Source of the DNA: an uncultured Bacteroidales bacterium
Lineage (GTDB): Bacteria > Bacteroidota > Bacteroidia > Bacteroidales > F082
Direction of reading: 5' to 3'
NCBI GenBank assembly: GCA_946405575.1
Contig: CAMJHP010000011.1
Coordinates: forward strand, 1 to 64,000
DNA length: 64,000 bases
Below the pieces are notes generated by a model. That model was given only the letters and a program-made list of their open reading frames with translations. It made no database searches and had not been told where the DNA came from. Every line of letters begins with the position of its first letter. Position 1 is the stretch's first letter. This document shows positions 47,358 through 55,122 of this stretch, piece after piece. The position numbers and the translations under genes are program-made.

Positions 47358-48545
47358 TCATCTATAAAAAGTCAAAAAAGAGGCATCTTTCCAATAGTTA
47401 GGATAGGATTTTTCCACTACTTCAGGGTAGTCGAATCCAACTGGCCCTACCAAAATGGACAATGGTGCCAAAGCCATTACGATGCGATGGTCGTTATGGG
47501 CACAAAAATGCACAGGACGGTTGCCAAGTTTTGCAAGTTCCGTTTGCATTGCCTCCACTCTATTTGATTCTTTGAGAGAGAGGTTGTCGAGACCATCAAA
47601 AGTGGCTTTTATCCCCAATACAGCACAAGTGGCGGCCAAAGTTGGATAGAGGTCGGGGTGTTGAGAAAAATCAAAATGTAATGGGCGTTTTTCATAAGGT
47701 ATTTTCCTCAAAACAATGGCATCGTTTTCAATGAAAGTGCCGACGCCCAACTGCCGCATCCAATCCAATATAACAATATCACCTTGAAGTGTGGACAATG
47801 ACAAGCCTCGCAATCGAATCTCACATTCCTCGCTCAATGCCGCCATTTCATACCAATATGAGGCCGCGCTCCAATCTGCGCCAATCGTATAGGACCTTGA
47901 TTGATAAGGTTTCGGAAACACTTTAATCAACCTTCCTTTTTGTTCAATTTCTGCACCAAAATGCCGCATTATGGCCAAGGTCATTTCGAGATAGGGCAGT
48001 GAACTCAGTTCGCCAATCAATTCCATTTCCATGCCTTTAGGCCATATCGGTGCAGCCAACAATAAGGATGAGGCAAATTGGCTGCTTTGGGTCATATCGA
48101 TGTCCACTTTACCACCAACAAGAGACTTGCCATCGATTTGCAACGGAAGGAAGCCCTCCTTTTCAACATACTGAATAGCAGCTCCTAATTTTCTCAAAAC
48201 CACAACTAATGATGCCATAGGGCGCTGACACATACGCTCCGTGCCCGTCAAAAGCCAATGGCCTTCGTGACAAGCAAGATAAGTCGTCAAGAAACGCGCC
48301 GCCGTGCCACAGTCGGTGATGTCGACTACTTGTGGCTTGCCTTTTATGTCATTCCAAGGCTGAATTGTGCGTCGGCAGGAATCTATAAAAGGCAAGCCCT
48401 TCAATGCCTTCATCAACACCTTTGTGTCGTGAGAATCGGACAGATTCTGGAACACAGGCGCAAAACCTCCATACGCCGCAATCATCAAAGCACGATTGCT
48501 TTCGCTCTTGCTGGCAGGCAAAGTGAGGTCACATCGCAGTTTCAT
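47358..48545 (-). CDS. aroA: 3-phosphoshikimate 1-carboxyvinyltransferase (EPSP synthase)
   Basis: 'LPASKSESNRALMIAA', 'DITDCGTAARFLTTYLA', 'SLKESNRVEAMQTELAKLG', 'HNDHRIVMALAPL'. Confidence 0.93.
   Translation of the reverse strand: MKLRCDLTLPASKSESNRALMIAAYGGFAPVFQNLSDSHDTKVLMKALKGLPFIDSCRRTIQPWNDIKGKPQVVDITDCGTAARFLTTYLACHEGHWLLTGTERMCQRPMASLVVVLRKLGAAIQYVEKEGFLPLQIDGKSLVGGKVDIDMTQSSQFASSLLLAAPIWPKGMEMELIGELSSLPYLEMTLAIMRHFGAEIEQKGRLIKVFPKPYQSRSYTIGADWSAASYWYEMAALSEECEIRLRGLSLSTLQGDIVILDWMRQLGVGTFIENDAIVLRKIPYEKRPLHFDFSQHPDLYPTLAATCAVLGIKATFDGLDNLSLKESNRVEAMQTELAKLGNRPVHFCAHNDHRIVMALAPLSILVGPVGFDYPEVVEKSYPNYWKDASFLTFYR
48334..48398 (-). mobile_element. Palindromic element copy E, in frame inside aroA
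   Basis: 14-bp perfect arms GGCTTGCCTTTTAT (48334-48347) / ATAAAAGGCAAGCC (48385-48398) around core ATGTCATTCCAAGGCTGAATTGTGCGTCGGCAGGAATCTAT (48346-48386). Confidence 0.75.
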
Positions 48546-49660
48546 CTTTTCTGCACCTTAGTGATGACATAATCCAAAGCCTCGCGCACCAATGACGGTT
48601 CCACTTCAACATCCCAAACGGGTTCTCCTATTGCTTTTAGTAAAACGAATCGGGGTTGGTCGCCCTTGCTTTTCTTATCGTGAACGAGGTATGACAAAAC
48701 AGAATCGGCATCAGATTCAGAGAACGCAATCTCAGCTTCAGACAAGAGTAAAGATAGCTGCTTTTCAAAGTCCAGCAGAGTATTTTTATTAAGGCCAAAC
48801 TGCTTCACTGAAAGCCACAAAGCCGCTGCCATACCCAAAGCCACTGCTTCACCATGAAGCAAAGGACAATCCATTGCTAGGCAATGACTTTCGAAAGCAT
48901 GACCATAGGTATGACCAAAGTTCAGTATCTTTCGTATGCCAGTTTCATAAGGGTCTTGTGCCACAATCTCTCGCTTGATTTCGCCTGCAGGAAGAATGTA
49001 TTGCTCATAATTCTCCAAATCAGCTTGCAAGAGTTTGGAGTCGGCAATGAAGCCATATTTTATCGTCTCAGAAAGACCAGAAAGGAGTTCCCTGGTGGGT
49101 AAAGTCTTCAGAAAGTCAGGATTTATCAGAACCTCTTCAGCATCTGCGAAAGTGCCGATTTGGTTTTTCGCACCTCCAAAATCGATACCTGTTTTCCCTC
49201 CTATAGCAGCATCAACCATAGCGAGCAAAGTGGTAGGGACATTGATGAACTTGATGCCGCGTTTGTAGGTCGAAGCAGCAAAACCGCCCAAATCGGTAAC
49301 AACTCCACCACCGAGGTTGATCAACAACGCGTTTCGGTCGGCATGGTGTTTCATCAAAACCTTCCAAATCCGTTGGACGGTTTGCAGGTTTTTGTGTTGT
49401 TCGCCTGCCTTGATAACAATATCAATTGCCGAATCACAATGCAGCCAATGAGCCACTTCGGGCAACCAAAATGGAGCCACGTTTTCATCGGTGAGGATGA
49501 AGACTTGGGAAGCATTAGAAAGTATAGATCCCATTCCTCGCTGCGCACCACGCGGGGATGACATACTTTCTAATGCTTCGGAATGTATGTCATTCCAAGG
49601 TTGGCCAGTACGCAGGCGGGTATCTATGCTATCTGAGGCTTGGTTTATGTTCATTTTCAA
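48542..49660 (-). CDS. aroB: 3-dehydroquinate synthase; true N-terminus uncertain because of repeat-derived 5' sequence
   Basis: 'VFILTDENVAPFWLPEV', 'NLGGGVVTDLGGFAASTYKRGIKFINVPTTLLAMVDAAIGGKTGID'. ORF start codon at 49660 is TTG; the first ATG is at 49654. Confidence 0.92.
   Translation of the reverse strand: MKMNINQASDSIDTRLRTGQPWNDIHSEALESMSSPRGAQRGMGSILSNASQVFILTDENVAPFWLPEVAHWLHCDSAIDIVIKAGEQHKNLQTVQRIWKVLMKHHADRNALLINLGGGVVTDLGGFAASTYKRGIKFINVPTTLLAMVDAAIGGKTGIDFGGAKNQIGTFADAEEVLINPDFLKTLPTRELLSGLSETIKYGFIADSKLLQADLENYEQYILPAGEIKREIVAQDPYETGIRKILNFGHTYGHAFESHCLAMDCPLLHGEAVALGMAAALWLSVKQFGLNKNTLLDFEKQLSLLLSEAEIAFSESDADSVLSYLVHDKKSKGDQPRFVLLKAIGEPVWDVEVEPSLVREALDYVITKVQKR
49509..49579 (-). 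mobile_element. Palindromic element copy A within the 5' part of the aroB ORF
   Basis: 17-bp perfect arms GAAGCATTAGAAAGTAT (49509-49525) / ATACTTTCTAATGCTTC (49563-49579); core on minus strand ATGTCATCCCCGCGTGGTGCGCAGCGAGGAATGGGATCTAT. Confidence 0.8.
49587..49627 (+). mobile_element. Palindromic element copy D (core; degenerate arms) within the 5' part of the aroB ORF
   Basis: Core ATGTCATTCCAAGGTTGGCCAGTACGCAGGCGGGTATCTAT, the same 41-nt length as copy E and identical to it over the first 14 nt and last 6 nt. Confidence 0.65.
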
Positions 49661-49661
49661 T

Positions 49662-50105
49662 TCACTCGTTATCAGTCAGCAATTCGCAAGTAATCAATCG
49701 TTCATCATCCGTTTCGCCATACCGAATCTCCACGCGAATGTACTTTTCAGGAAGCAAAGGTTCAATCATTTCAGGCCACTCGATGAGACAGAGGTTGCCG
49801 CTATCGAAATAGTTCTCATAACCAATGTCGTAAGCTTCTTCCAACTTCTTAATGCGGTAGAAATCAAAATGATAGACAGACTCACCCTCTTCGGTGACAT
49901 ACTCATTCACAATAGCAAAAGTCGGGCTGTTTACCTCATCGGTGACACCCATTCGGTGGCAGAGGTTCTTGATTAGGGTCGTCTTGCCCGCACCCATCGC
50001 ACCATAAAATGCAATTATGTCGGCTTCATCACGCAGGGAAATCAAGTAGTCGGAGATTTCTGAGAGTTGCTCCACATCGCTAATATGGAATTCTTTGGAA
50101 TTCAT
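49662..50105 (-). CDS. tsaE: tRNA threonylcarbamoyladenosine biosynthesis ATPase TsaE
   Basis: 'IAFYGAMGAGKTTLIKNLCHRMGVTDEVNSPTFAIVNEYVTEEGESVYHFDFYRI'. Confidence 0.95.
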   Translation of the reverse strand: MNSKEFHISDVEQLSEISDYLISLRDEADIIAFYGAMGAGKTTLIKNLCHRMGVTDEVNSPTFAIVNEYVTEEGESVYHFDFYRIKKLEEAYDIGYENYFDSGNLCLIEWPEMIEPLLPEKYIRVEIRYGETDDERLITCELLTDNE

Positions 50106-50152
50106 TTCTTTGGAATTTGCGCTGCAAAGATAATACTTTTTCGTTCGTTTTC

Positions 50153-50246
50153 GTCATTGCGAGGCCTCATTCCGTGAAAACGGAAAACGACGAAGCAATC
50201 CAGATGTATAGTTCTTTATCTAGATTGCTTCATTCCTCGCAATGAC
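50153..50246. repeat. Intergenic nested palindrome, GTCATTGCGAGG...CCTCGCAATGAC type
   Basis: GTCATTGCGAGG (50153-50164)/CCTCGCAATGAC (50235-50246); GAAGCAATCCAGA (50192-50204)/TCTAGATTGCTTC (50219-50231); TTCCGT-GAAA-ACGGAA (50170-50185). Confidence 0.85.
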
Positions 50247-50322
50247 GCGAAGCGACACGGGTGCTATGCCAAAAAAAACATTGCTCGCAATGCTTGCAAT
50301 TTGGAAGATTCTACAATAAATC

Positions 50323-51876
50323 TTACTTCGCCGTGAGATGCGTCACTGGAATCAGCATTTCGCTCATCGAGATGCCGCCGTGCTGGAATGTGTTGCGGTA
50401 GTAGCTGACGTAATAGTTATAGTTGTTCGGGTAAGCGAAAAAGTCGCTTTCTCCAGCAAAGACGTATGTTGTGCTGAGATTGACTTTGGGCAGGAATATC
50501 TTCTCTGGGTCTTTTACCTCGAAGACTTCTTTCGGGTTGTATTTCAGGTTCTTGCCATATTTGTAACGCAGGTTGGTATTCACTTCCCTATCACCCAAAA
50601 TACGGACGGGCTTTTCGACGTAGGTGGAGCCGTGGTCGGTGGTGATAATCATGTCGCAGCCCTTCTCCGCGATGAAGCGCATCATGTCAAAGAGGCTAGA
50701 GTGCTCAAACCATGAGTACATCAGTGAGCGGTAGGCTTCCTCGTCGTCGGCCAGTTCGCGGATGATTTCCATCTCGGTGCGGGCGTGCGAGAGCATATCA
50801 ACAAAGTTGTAAACGATGACATTCAGCTTGTTCTGCATCAGGTTCGACATCTGCTCGTAAAGCTTCTTGCCCGCTTGCAGGTTCAACACCTTATTATAAG
50901 AGTACTTAATGTTCTTGCCAAAACGCTTCAGTTGCTCGCCCAAAAGTTCGCCTTCAAACTGGTTCTTGGTGCCTTCATCCTCCTCGTCAACCCACCATTT
51001 CGGGTAACGGCGTCGGATTTCAAGAGGCATCAAGCCAGCAAAGAGTGAATTTCGGGCATATTGCGTCGTGGTGGGCAAAATGCTGTAATAGATGTCGTCG
51101 GCTTCCACGCGGAAATAGTTCTCAATCAGCGGCTGTATGGCCTTCCATTGGTCGTAGCGCAAGTTGTCGATGACAATGAGGAATAATGGTTTGTCGATTC
51201 CATCGAGACGCGGAATCACCTTGTCGCGCACCACAGTATGCGACATGACAGGTTTCTCCGACTTACCTTGAATCCAGTCCACATAGTTTCGCTCAATGTA
51301 GCGCGTGAATTGTGTGTTGGCTTCCTGCTTCTGGTCGGCGAGAATGCCCTTGATGCCTTCGTCGGTCGATTTTTGCAATTCCAACTCCCAACGCACCAAG
51401 TTCTTATAGAGGTCAACCCATTCATCGAAGTTCAAGTTGTTGTTAAGATCCATGCTGATTTTGCGGAACTCTTGTTGGTAACTCATCGTCGATTTCTCGT
51501 CGCGAAGTTTCTTGTTTTCCAGGTTGCGTTTTAGCGAAAGCAGAATCTGGTTCGGGTTAACAGGTTTGATAAGGTAGTCCGCGATGTTGGAACCGATGGC
51601 ATCCTCCATAATGCGTTCTTCTTCGCTCTTGGTAATCATCACCACGGGCAGGTTTGGATATTCGCGTTTGATGACTTCGAGGGCTTCGATGCCCGAAATG
51701 CCCGGCATCTGCTCGTCAAGAAAAACAATGTCGAAATGGCGTTGGCGCACGAGGTCAATGGCATCGGAGCCGCTGTTGGCTGTAACTACTTCATAGCCTT
51801 TTTGTTCCAAAAACATAATATGGGGCTTCAGGAGATCTATCTCGTCATCTGCCCAAAGAATTGTCGTTTTGTCCAT
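50323..51876 (-). CDS. porX: PorX-like response regulator with PglZ/alkaline phosphatase-type domain
   Basis: 'TTILWADDEIDLLKPHIMFLEQKGYEVVTANSGSDAIDLV...VFLDEQMPGISGIEAL' receiver, then 'DKPLFLIVIDNLRYDQWKAIQPLI', 'IITTDHGSTYVEKPVRILGDREVNTNLRYKYGKNL'. Confidence 0.94.
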   Translation of the reverse strand: MDKTTILWADDEIDLLKPHIMFLEQKGYEVVTANSGSDAIDLVRQRHFDIVFLDEQMPGISGIEALEVIKREYPNLPVVMITKSEEERIMEDAIGSNIADYLIKPVNPNQILLSLKRNLENKKLRDEKSTMSYQQEFRKISMDLNNNLNFDEWVDLYKNLVRWELELQKSTDEGIKGILADQKQEANTQFTRYIERNYVDWIQGKSEKPVMSHTVVRDKVIPRLDGIDKPLFLIVIDNLRYDQWKAIQPLIENYFRVEADDIYYSILPTTTQYARNSLFAGLMPLEIRRRYPKWWVDEEDEGTKNQFEGELLGEQLKRFGKNIKYSYNKVLNLQAGKKLYEQMSNLMQNKLNVIVYNFVDMLSHARTEMEIIRELADDEEAYRSLMYSWFEHSSLFDMMRFIAEKGCDMIITTDHGSTYVEKPVRILGDREVNTNLRYKYGKNLKYNPKEVFEVKDPEKIFLPKVNLSTTYVFAGESDFFAYPNNYNYYVSYYRNTFQHGGISMSEMLIPVTHLTAK

Positions 51877-51956
51877 AGATTAAGTGTTTATGGATATGAA
51901 ACGCGAAAGTAGGCAATTTGTTTTAAGGGGATGAACTTTTTTAGGATTCCAATACA

Positions 51957-52012
51957 GCCTTCCATGTCATTCCTGCGAAGATATGTGCGAGGGCATGGAA
52001 TCTATGGAAGGC
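51957..52012 (+). mobile_element. Palindromic element copy B (intergenic)
   Basis: 9-bp perfect arms GCCTTCCAT / ATGGAAGGC; core ATGTCATTCCTGCGAAGATATGTGCGAGGGCATGGAATCTAT (51964-52005). Confidence 0.75.
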
Positions 52013-52041
52013 GGCGCAAAGGGTAACAGCCTCAACATGAC

Positions 52042-52111
52042 GGCCTCAACAGCTATAGATCCCTTGCCTTTGCCCACCAACCAGCCTGGGGATGACATAC
52101 CTGTTGAGGCC
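52042..52111 (-). mobile_element. Palindromic element copy C (intergenic, inverted relative to B)
   Basis: Arms GGCCTCAACAG(C)TAT / ATA(C)CTGTTGAGGCC; minus-strand core ATGTCATCCCCAGGCTGGTTGGTGGGCAAAGGCAAGGGATCTAT (52055-52098). Confidence 0.78.
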
Positions 52112-52148
52112 TGCAACCATAGGGCGACAACTTTTCGAAAAAAAGCAT

Positions 52149-52156
52149 TACCTTTG
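52149..52156 (+). promoter_or_regulatory. Bacteroidetes -7 box (TACCTTTG) for the HD-domain gene
   Basis: TAnnTTTG about 18 bp before the ATG at 52175. Confidence 0.5.
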
Positions 52157-52174
52157 CGGCAAATTTAGCTGCAC

Positions 52175-53410
52175 ATGGCAAGCGCATCCAACAAAAAGAA
52201 AATCTTCAACGACCCCATCTATGGCTTCGTCAGCATCCCTGATGAATTGCATTTTGACATCATCGAGCATCCTTATTTCCAACGACTTCGCCGCATCAAG
52301 CAAGTCAGTATGACCAATTTGGTATATCCAGGAGCCAACCACACCCGTTTCGCCCACAGCCTCGGCACTATGCACCTTATGCGGCGCGCCATACAATTGC
52401 TGCGTGGCAAGGGCTATGACATCACCGATGAGGAACTGGAAGCCGCATCATTAGCCATTTTGCTCCACGATAGCGGTCACGGGCCGTTTTCTCACACTTT
52501 GGAAAACAGCATCGTGCAGGGTGTTTCACACGAGGAACTGTCGCTGATGGTAATGCAAAAATTCAACGAAATCCACAATGGTCGACTCGACAAAGCCATT
52601 CAAATGTTCAAGGGAGAATATGAAAAAGGTTTTCTTTCCAAACTCATTTCCAGCCAGTTGGATGTTGACCGCATTGATTACCTAAAGCGCGACAGTTTCT
52701 TCACAGGCGTTGCTGAGGGCAGCGTGAACGCCGAGCGCCTTTTGGAGATGATGGAAGTCGTTGGCAATGATCTTGCTATCGAAGCAAAAGGCATTTATTC
52801 CGTGGAGAGTTTCTTGGTAGCTCGGCGCATCATGTACTGGCAGGTGTATATGCACAAGGCCGTTTTGAGTGCAGAATACACACTAATGAAGGTGCTGAAA
52901 CGCGCCAAAATGCTCAGCCAAGAGCGTGACTTGTTCGCCACCCCTGCCCTGTCGTTCTTCCTGAAGAACCAAAATCCTTTCGAAAGCGAGGCTTCCGATT
53001 TCGTGCTGGACAAGTTCTGCCAATTGGACGACTATGACGTGATGACCGCCGTAAAGGTCTGGCGCGACGACTCAGATTATGTGCTTTCCGAACTTTGCAG
53101 AAGATTGACAGACAGACATTTGTTCAGAATTGAAATGCAAGACAGCCCATTTGATCCAAACTACATCGAAAACCTTCGCAACAAGATTGCCAAATTGTAT
53201 GGTTGGTCGTTGGAGGAAGCAGATTTTATGCTGTTGCAAGGCGTTTCGTCGAACCACGCATACCATCCTAAGAAACCGGCTATCAACATTTTATACAAAG
53301 ACGGCACAATGAAAGACATCAGCGAGGCCTCAGACCAACTGAATATTTCGGTGCTCTCGCAGCCTGTGGTGAAGCATTTCATTTGCTATCCGAAGGAATT
53401 GGTGCAATAA
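52175..53410 (+). CDS. HD-domain phosphohydrolase (dNTPase-like)
   Basis: 'FQRLRRIKQVSMTNLVYPGANHTRFAHSLGTMHLM', 'AILLHDSGHGPFSHTLE', 'SSQLDVDRIDYLKRDSFFTGV'. Confidence 0.93.
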   Translation: MASASNKKKIFNDPIYGFVSIPDELHFDIIEHPYFQRLRRIKQVSMTNLVYPGANHTRFAHSLGTMHLMRRAIQLLRGKGYDITDEELEAASLAILLHDSGHGPFSHTLENSIVQGVSHEELSLMVMQKFNEIHNGRLDKAIQMFKGEYEKGFLSKLISSQLDVDRIDYLKRDSFFTGVAEGSVNAERLLEMMEVVGNDLAIEAKGIYSVESFLVARRIMYWQVYMHKAVLSAEYTLMKVLKRAKMLSQERDLFATPALSFFLKNQNPFESEASDFVLDKFCQLDDYDVMTAVKVWRDDSDYVLSELCRRLTDRHLFRIEMQDSPFDPNYIENLRNKIAKLYGWSLEEADFMLLQGVSSNHAYHPKKPAINILYKDGTMKDISEASDQLNISVLSQPVVKHFICYPKELVQ

Positions 53411-53419
53411 GAGATTACA

Positions 53420-54505
53420 CTATCTCCTCAACAAAGAGCCTTCCTTATATTTATAGGATTTTGCTTGGTTTATAAAGATTGTTGGTTTCGACTTGTCAGG
53501 AACAGATGAAATTCTTCTAAGATAAGCCTTTTCGACATAATCTTGGGCATATTCATTTTCATAAACAAAAGCATCAGCATTTTGTTCCACAATCTGAAGC
53601 GCAAAAGTTCGTCCATATTCCATATTCATATACAAAACGGAAGTCTCAAAATCAAAAGAATAAGTGTATCTCGTCACAATAACAGTATCAGGACAAACAA
53701 TGTAGTTTTCATCCATCCAAATTGTATCAATAGAACTATCTCGCATTTCACCCGTTTTGTCTTCCTTGAAAACCAATTGGATACCATTGTCAATGTCGTA
53801 TGGATCGAAATTGAATGTCTCCAAGGAAACAACAATCGGATTGCCAGCGTAATCAACATTGTAGTAATCAATTTGTTCGACACCCCAAACACCAAAGAAA
53901 GGATTCTCTGGCATATCAACAGTAACAATAGCAGTATAACTGGCTTGAGAGCCGTCTTCAGCAGTCACTGTGTAGGTTACAGGTTGGGTGAAGTCAGTGG
54001 CCACACCCGAGACCGGGTCAATACTTGCTCCCAAAGATACTGTAATGGTGGGCACCAAAGCTGTGACATCGGTACCCATCGGCACTGTAGCTTTTATTTC
54101 TTTCGTGCTTTCATCAATGGTAGCATTAAGATCTAAAGAAGCAAACCTAAACGATAGGATCCTTTTCTCGCTGCTCTTAGCCTTAACAACGACAATAGCT
54201 GAATATACGGATCGCGAACCATCTTCGGCAGTTACCGTATAGGAAACGGGCTGAGTGAAGTCCTTAGGTTCACCCGAAGCAGGATTAACCGTTGCTTTAT
54301 CGGAAACCGAAATGACCGGTACCAAATTCGTTACATCAGTACCAGAGGGCATTATTGCAACGATATTCTTGTCTTCAATTGATGCCTCCACATTAGGAGA
54401 AACAAACCTAAATGAAAGGATTTCTTTTTCACTGCTTTTCTTTTGGCAACTTGAAAATGCCAGCAAGATTGTCATAATGACGAAAGAGATACTTACTTTT
54501 TTCAT
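53420..54505 (-). CDS. Lipoprotein with two tandem DUF5018-like repeats
   Basis: Lipobox 'LLAFSSCQKK'; two copies of 'SSEKxILSFRF...GTDVTxLVPxIxVS...DFTQPVxYTVTAEDGS'. Confidence 0.8.
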   Translation of the reverse strand: MKKVSISFVIMTILLAFSSCQKKSSEKEILSFRFVSPNVEASIEDKNIVAIMPSGTDVTNLVPVISVSDKATVNPASGEPKDFTQPVSYTVTAEDGSRSVYSAIVVVKAKSSEKRILSFRFASLDLNATIDESTKEIKATVPMGTDVTALVPTITVSLGASIDPVSGVATDFTQPVTYTVTAEDGSQASYTAIVTVDMPENPFFGVWGVEQIDYYNVDYAGNPIVVSLETFNFDPYDIDNGIQLVFKEDKTGEMRDSSIDTIWMDENYIVCPDTVIVTRYTYSFDFETSVLYMNMEYGRTFALQIVEQNADAFVYENEYAQDYVEKAYLRRISSVPDKSKPTIFINQAKSYKYKEGSLLRR

Positions 54506-54574
54506 AGTATTATTGTTTTGGATTTGTTAATTCTGCTGCAAATATAATGATATTTGCTATAATAGAACACAATT

Positions 54575-55036
54575 CTAATATTTTTTCTCATTCATTGCCA
54601 TAGCTCTACGCTTCGAGTCCTCCATCACCTCCAGAGCCTGCTGTTGCAAGAATCTCTCTTCATCGGTTTCAGGCTCAAGCGTGATGCCGTGCGGGCGGGA
54701 ATGATGGTTCTCATCCAAATAGGAGAAAGTGGCAAAGCCGTCGGCAGCAATCTTTTCGGGCTCGCGGCTGCGGTACATTTTCGTGTAAACGGTCAATGTG
54801 CTGCGGCCCACGGAGATAACCTTGCTCTCGTAAGTGACAATGTCGCCCGCGAAAATCGGGAACTTGAAGTCGATGCCGTGGAGCACGAGCAGGACAGTAT
54901 CTTTCGTATCAACATACTGTGCCACAGCAAAATAGGAACTCTCTAAAAAATACTCGGAGCAACGACCTGCAAAAAAAGTTTGGTGGTGGTTGAGGTCGGC
55001 GAGTTTGATTAATCTTTGGGAATAGGTAGATTTCAT
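54575..55036 (-). CDS. Acyl-CoA thioesterase (hot-dog fold)
   Basis: 'LADLNHHQTFFAGRCSEYFLESSYFAVAQYVDTKDTVLLVLHGIDFKFPIFAGDIVTYESKVISVGRSTLTVYTKM'. Confidence 0.88.
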   Translation of the reverse strand: MKSTYSQRLIKLADLNHHQTFFAGRCSEYFLESSYFAVAQYVDTKDTVLLVLHGIDFKFPIFAGDIVTYESKVISVGRSTLTVYTKMYRSREPEKIAADGFATFSYLDENHHSRPHGITLEPETDEERFLQQQALEVMEDSKRRAMAMNEKKY

Positions 55037-55040
55037 TATT

Positions 55041-55076
55041 GTTGAATTGTTTATTTGTTTAATCGTTGAATTGTTT
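55041..55076. repeat. Short direct repeat GTTGAATTGTTT (x2)
   Basis: Identical 12-mers at 55041-55052 and 55065-55076. Confidence 0.6.
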
Positions 55077-55122
55077 GGCTGTCAGCCGTCAGCTTACAGC
55101 TTGGATAAATCGGAGCTGATAG

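Noticed and set aside
51983-52168. 61-aa plus-strand ORF MCEGMESMEGG...
   Set aside because: Made of intergenic palindromic repeats B and C; no independent coding support.
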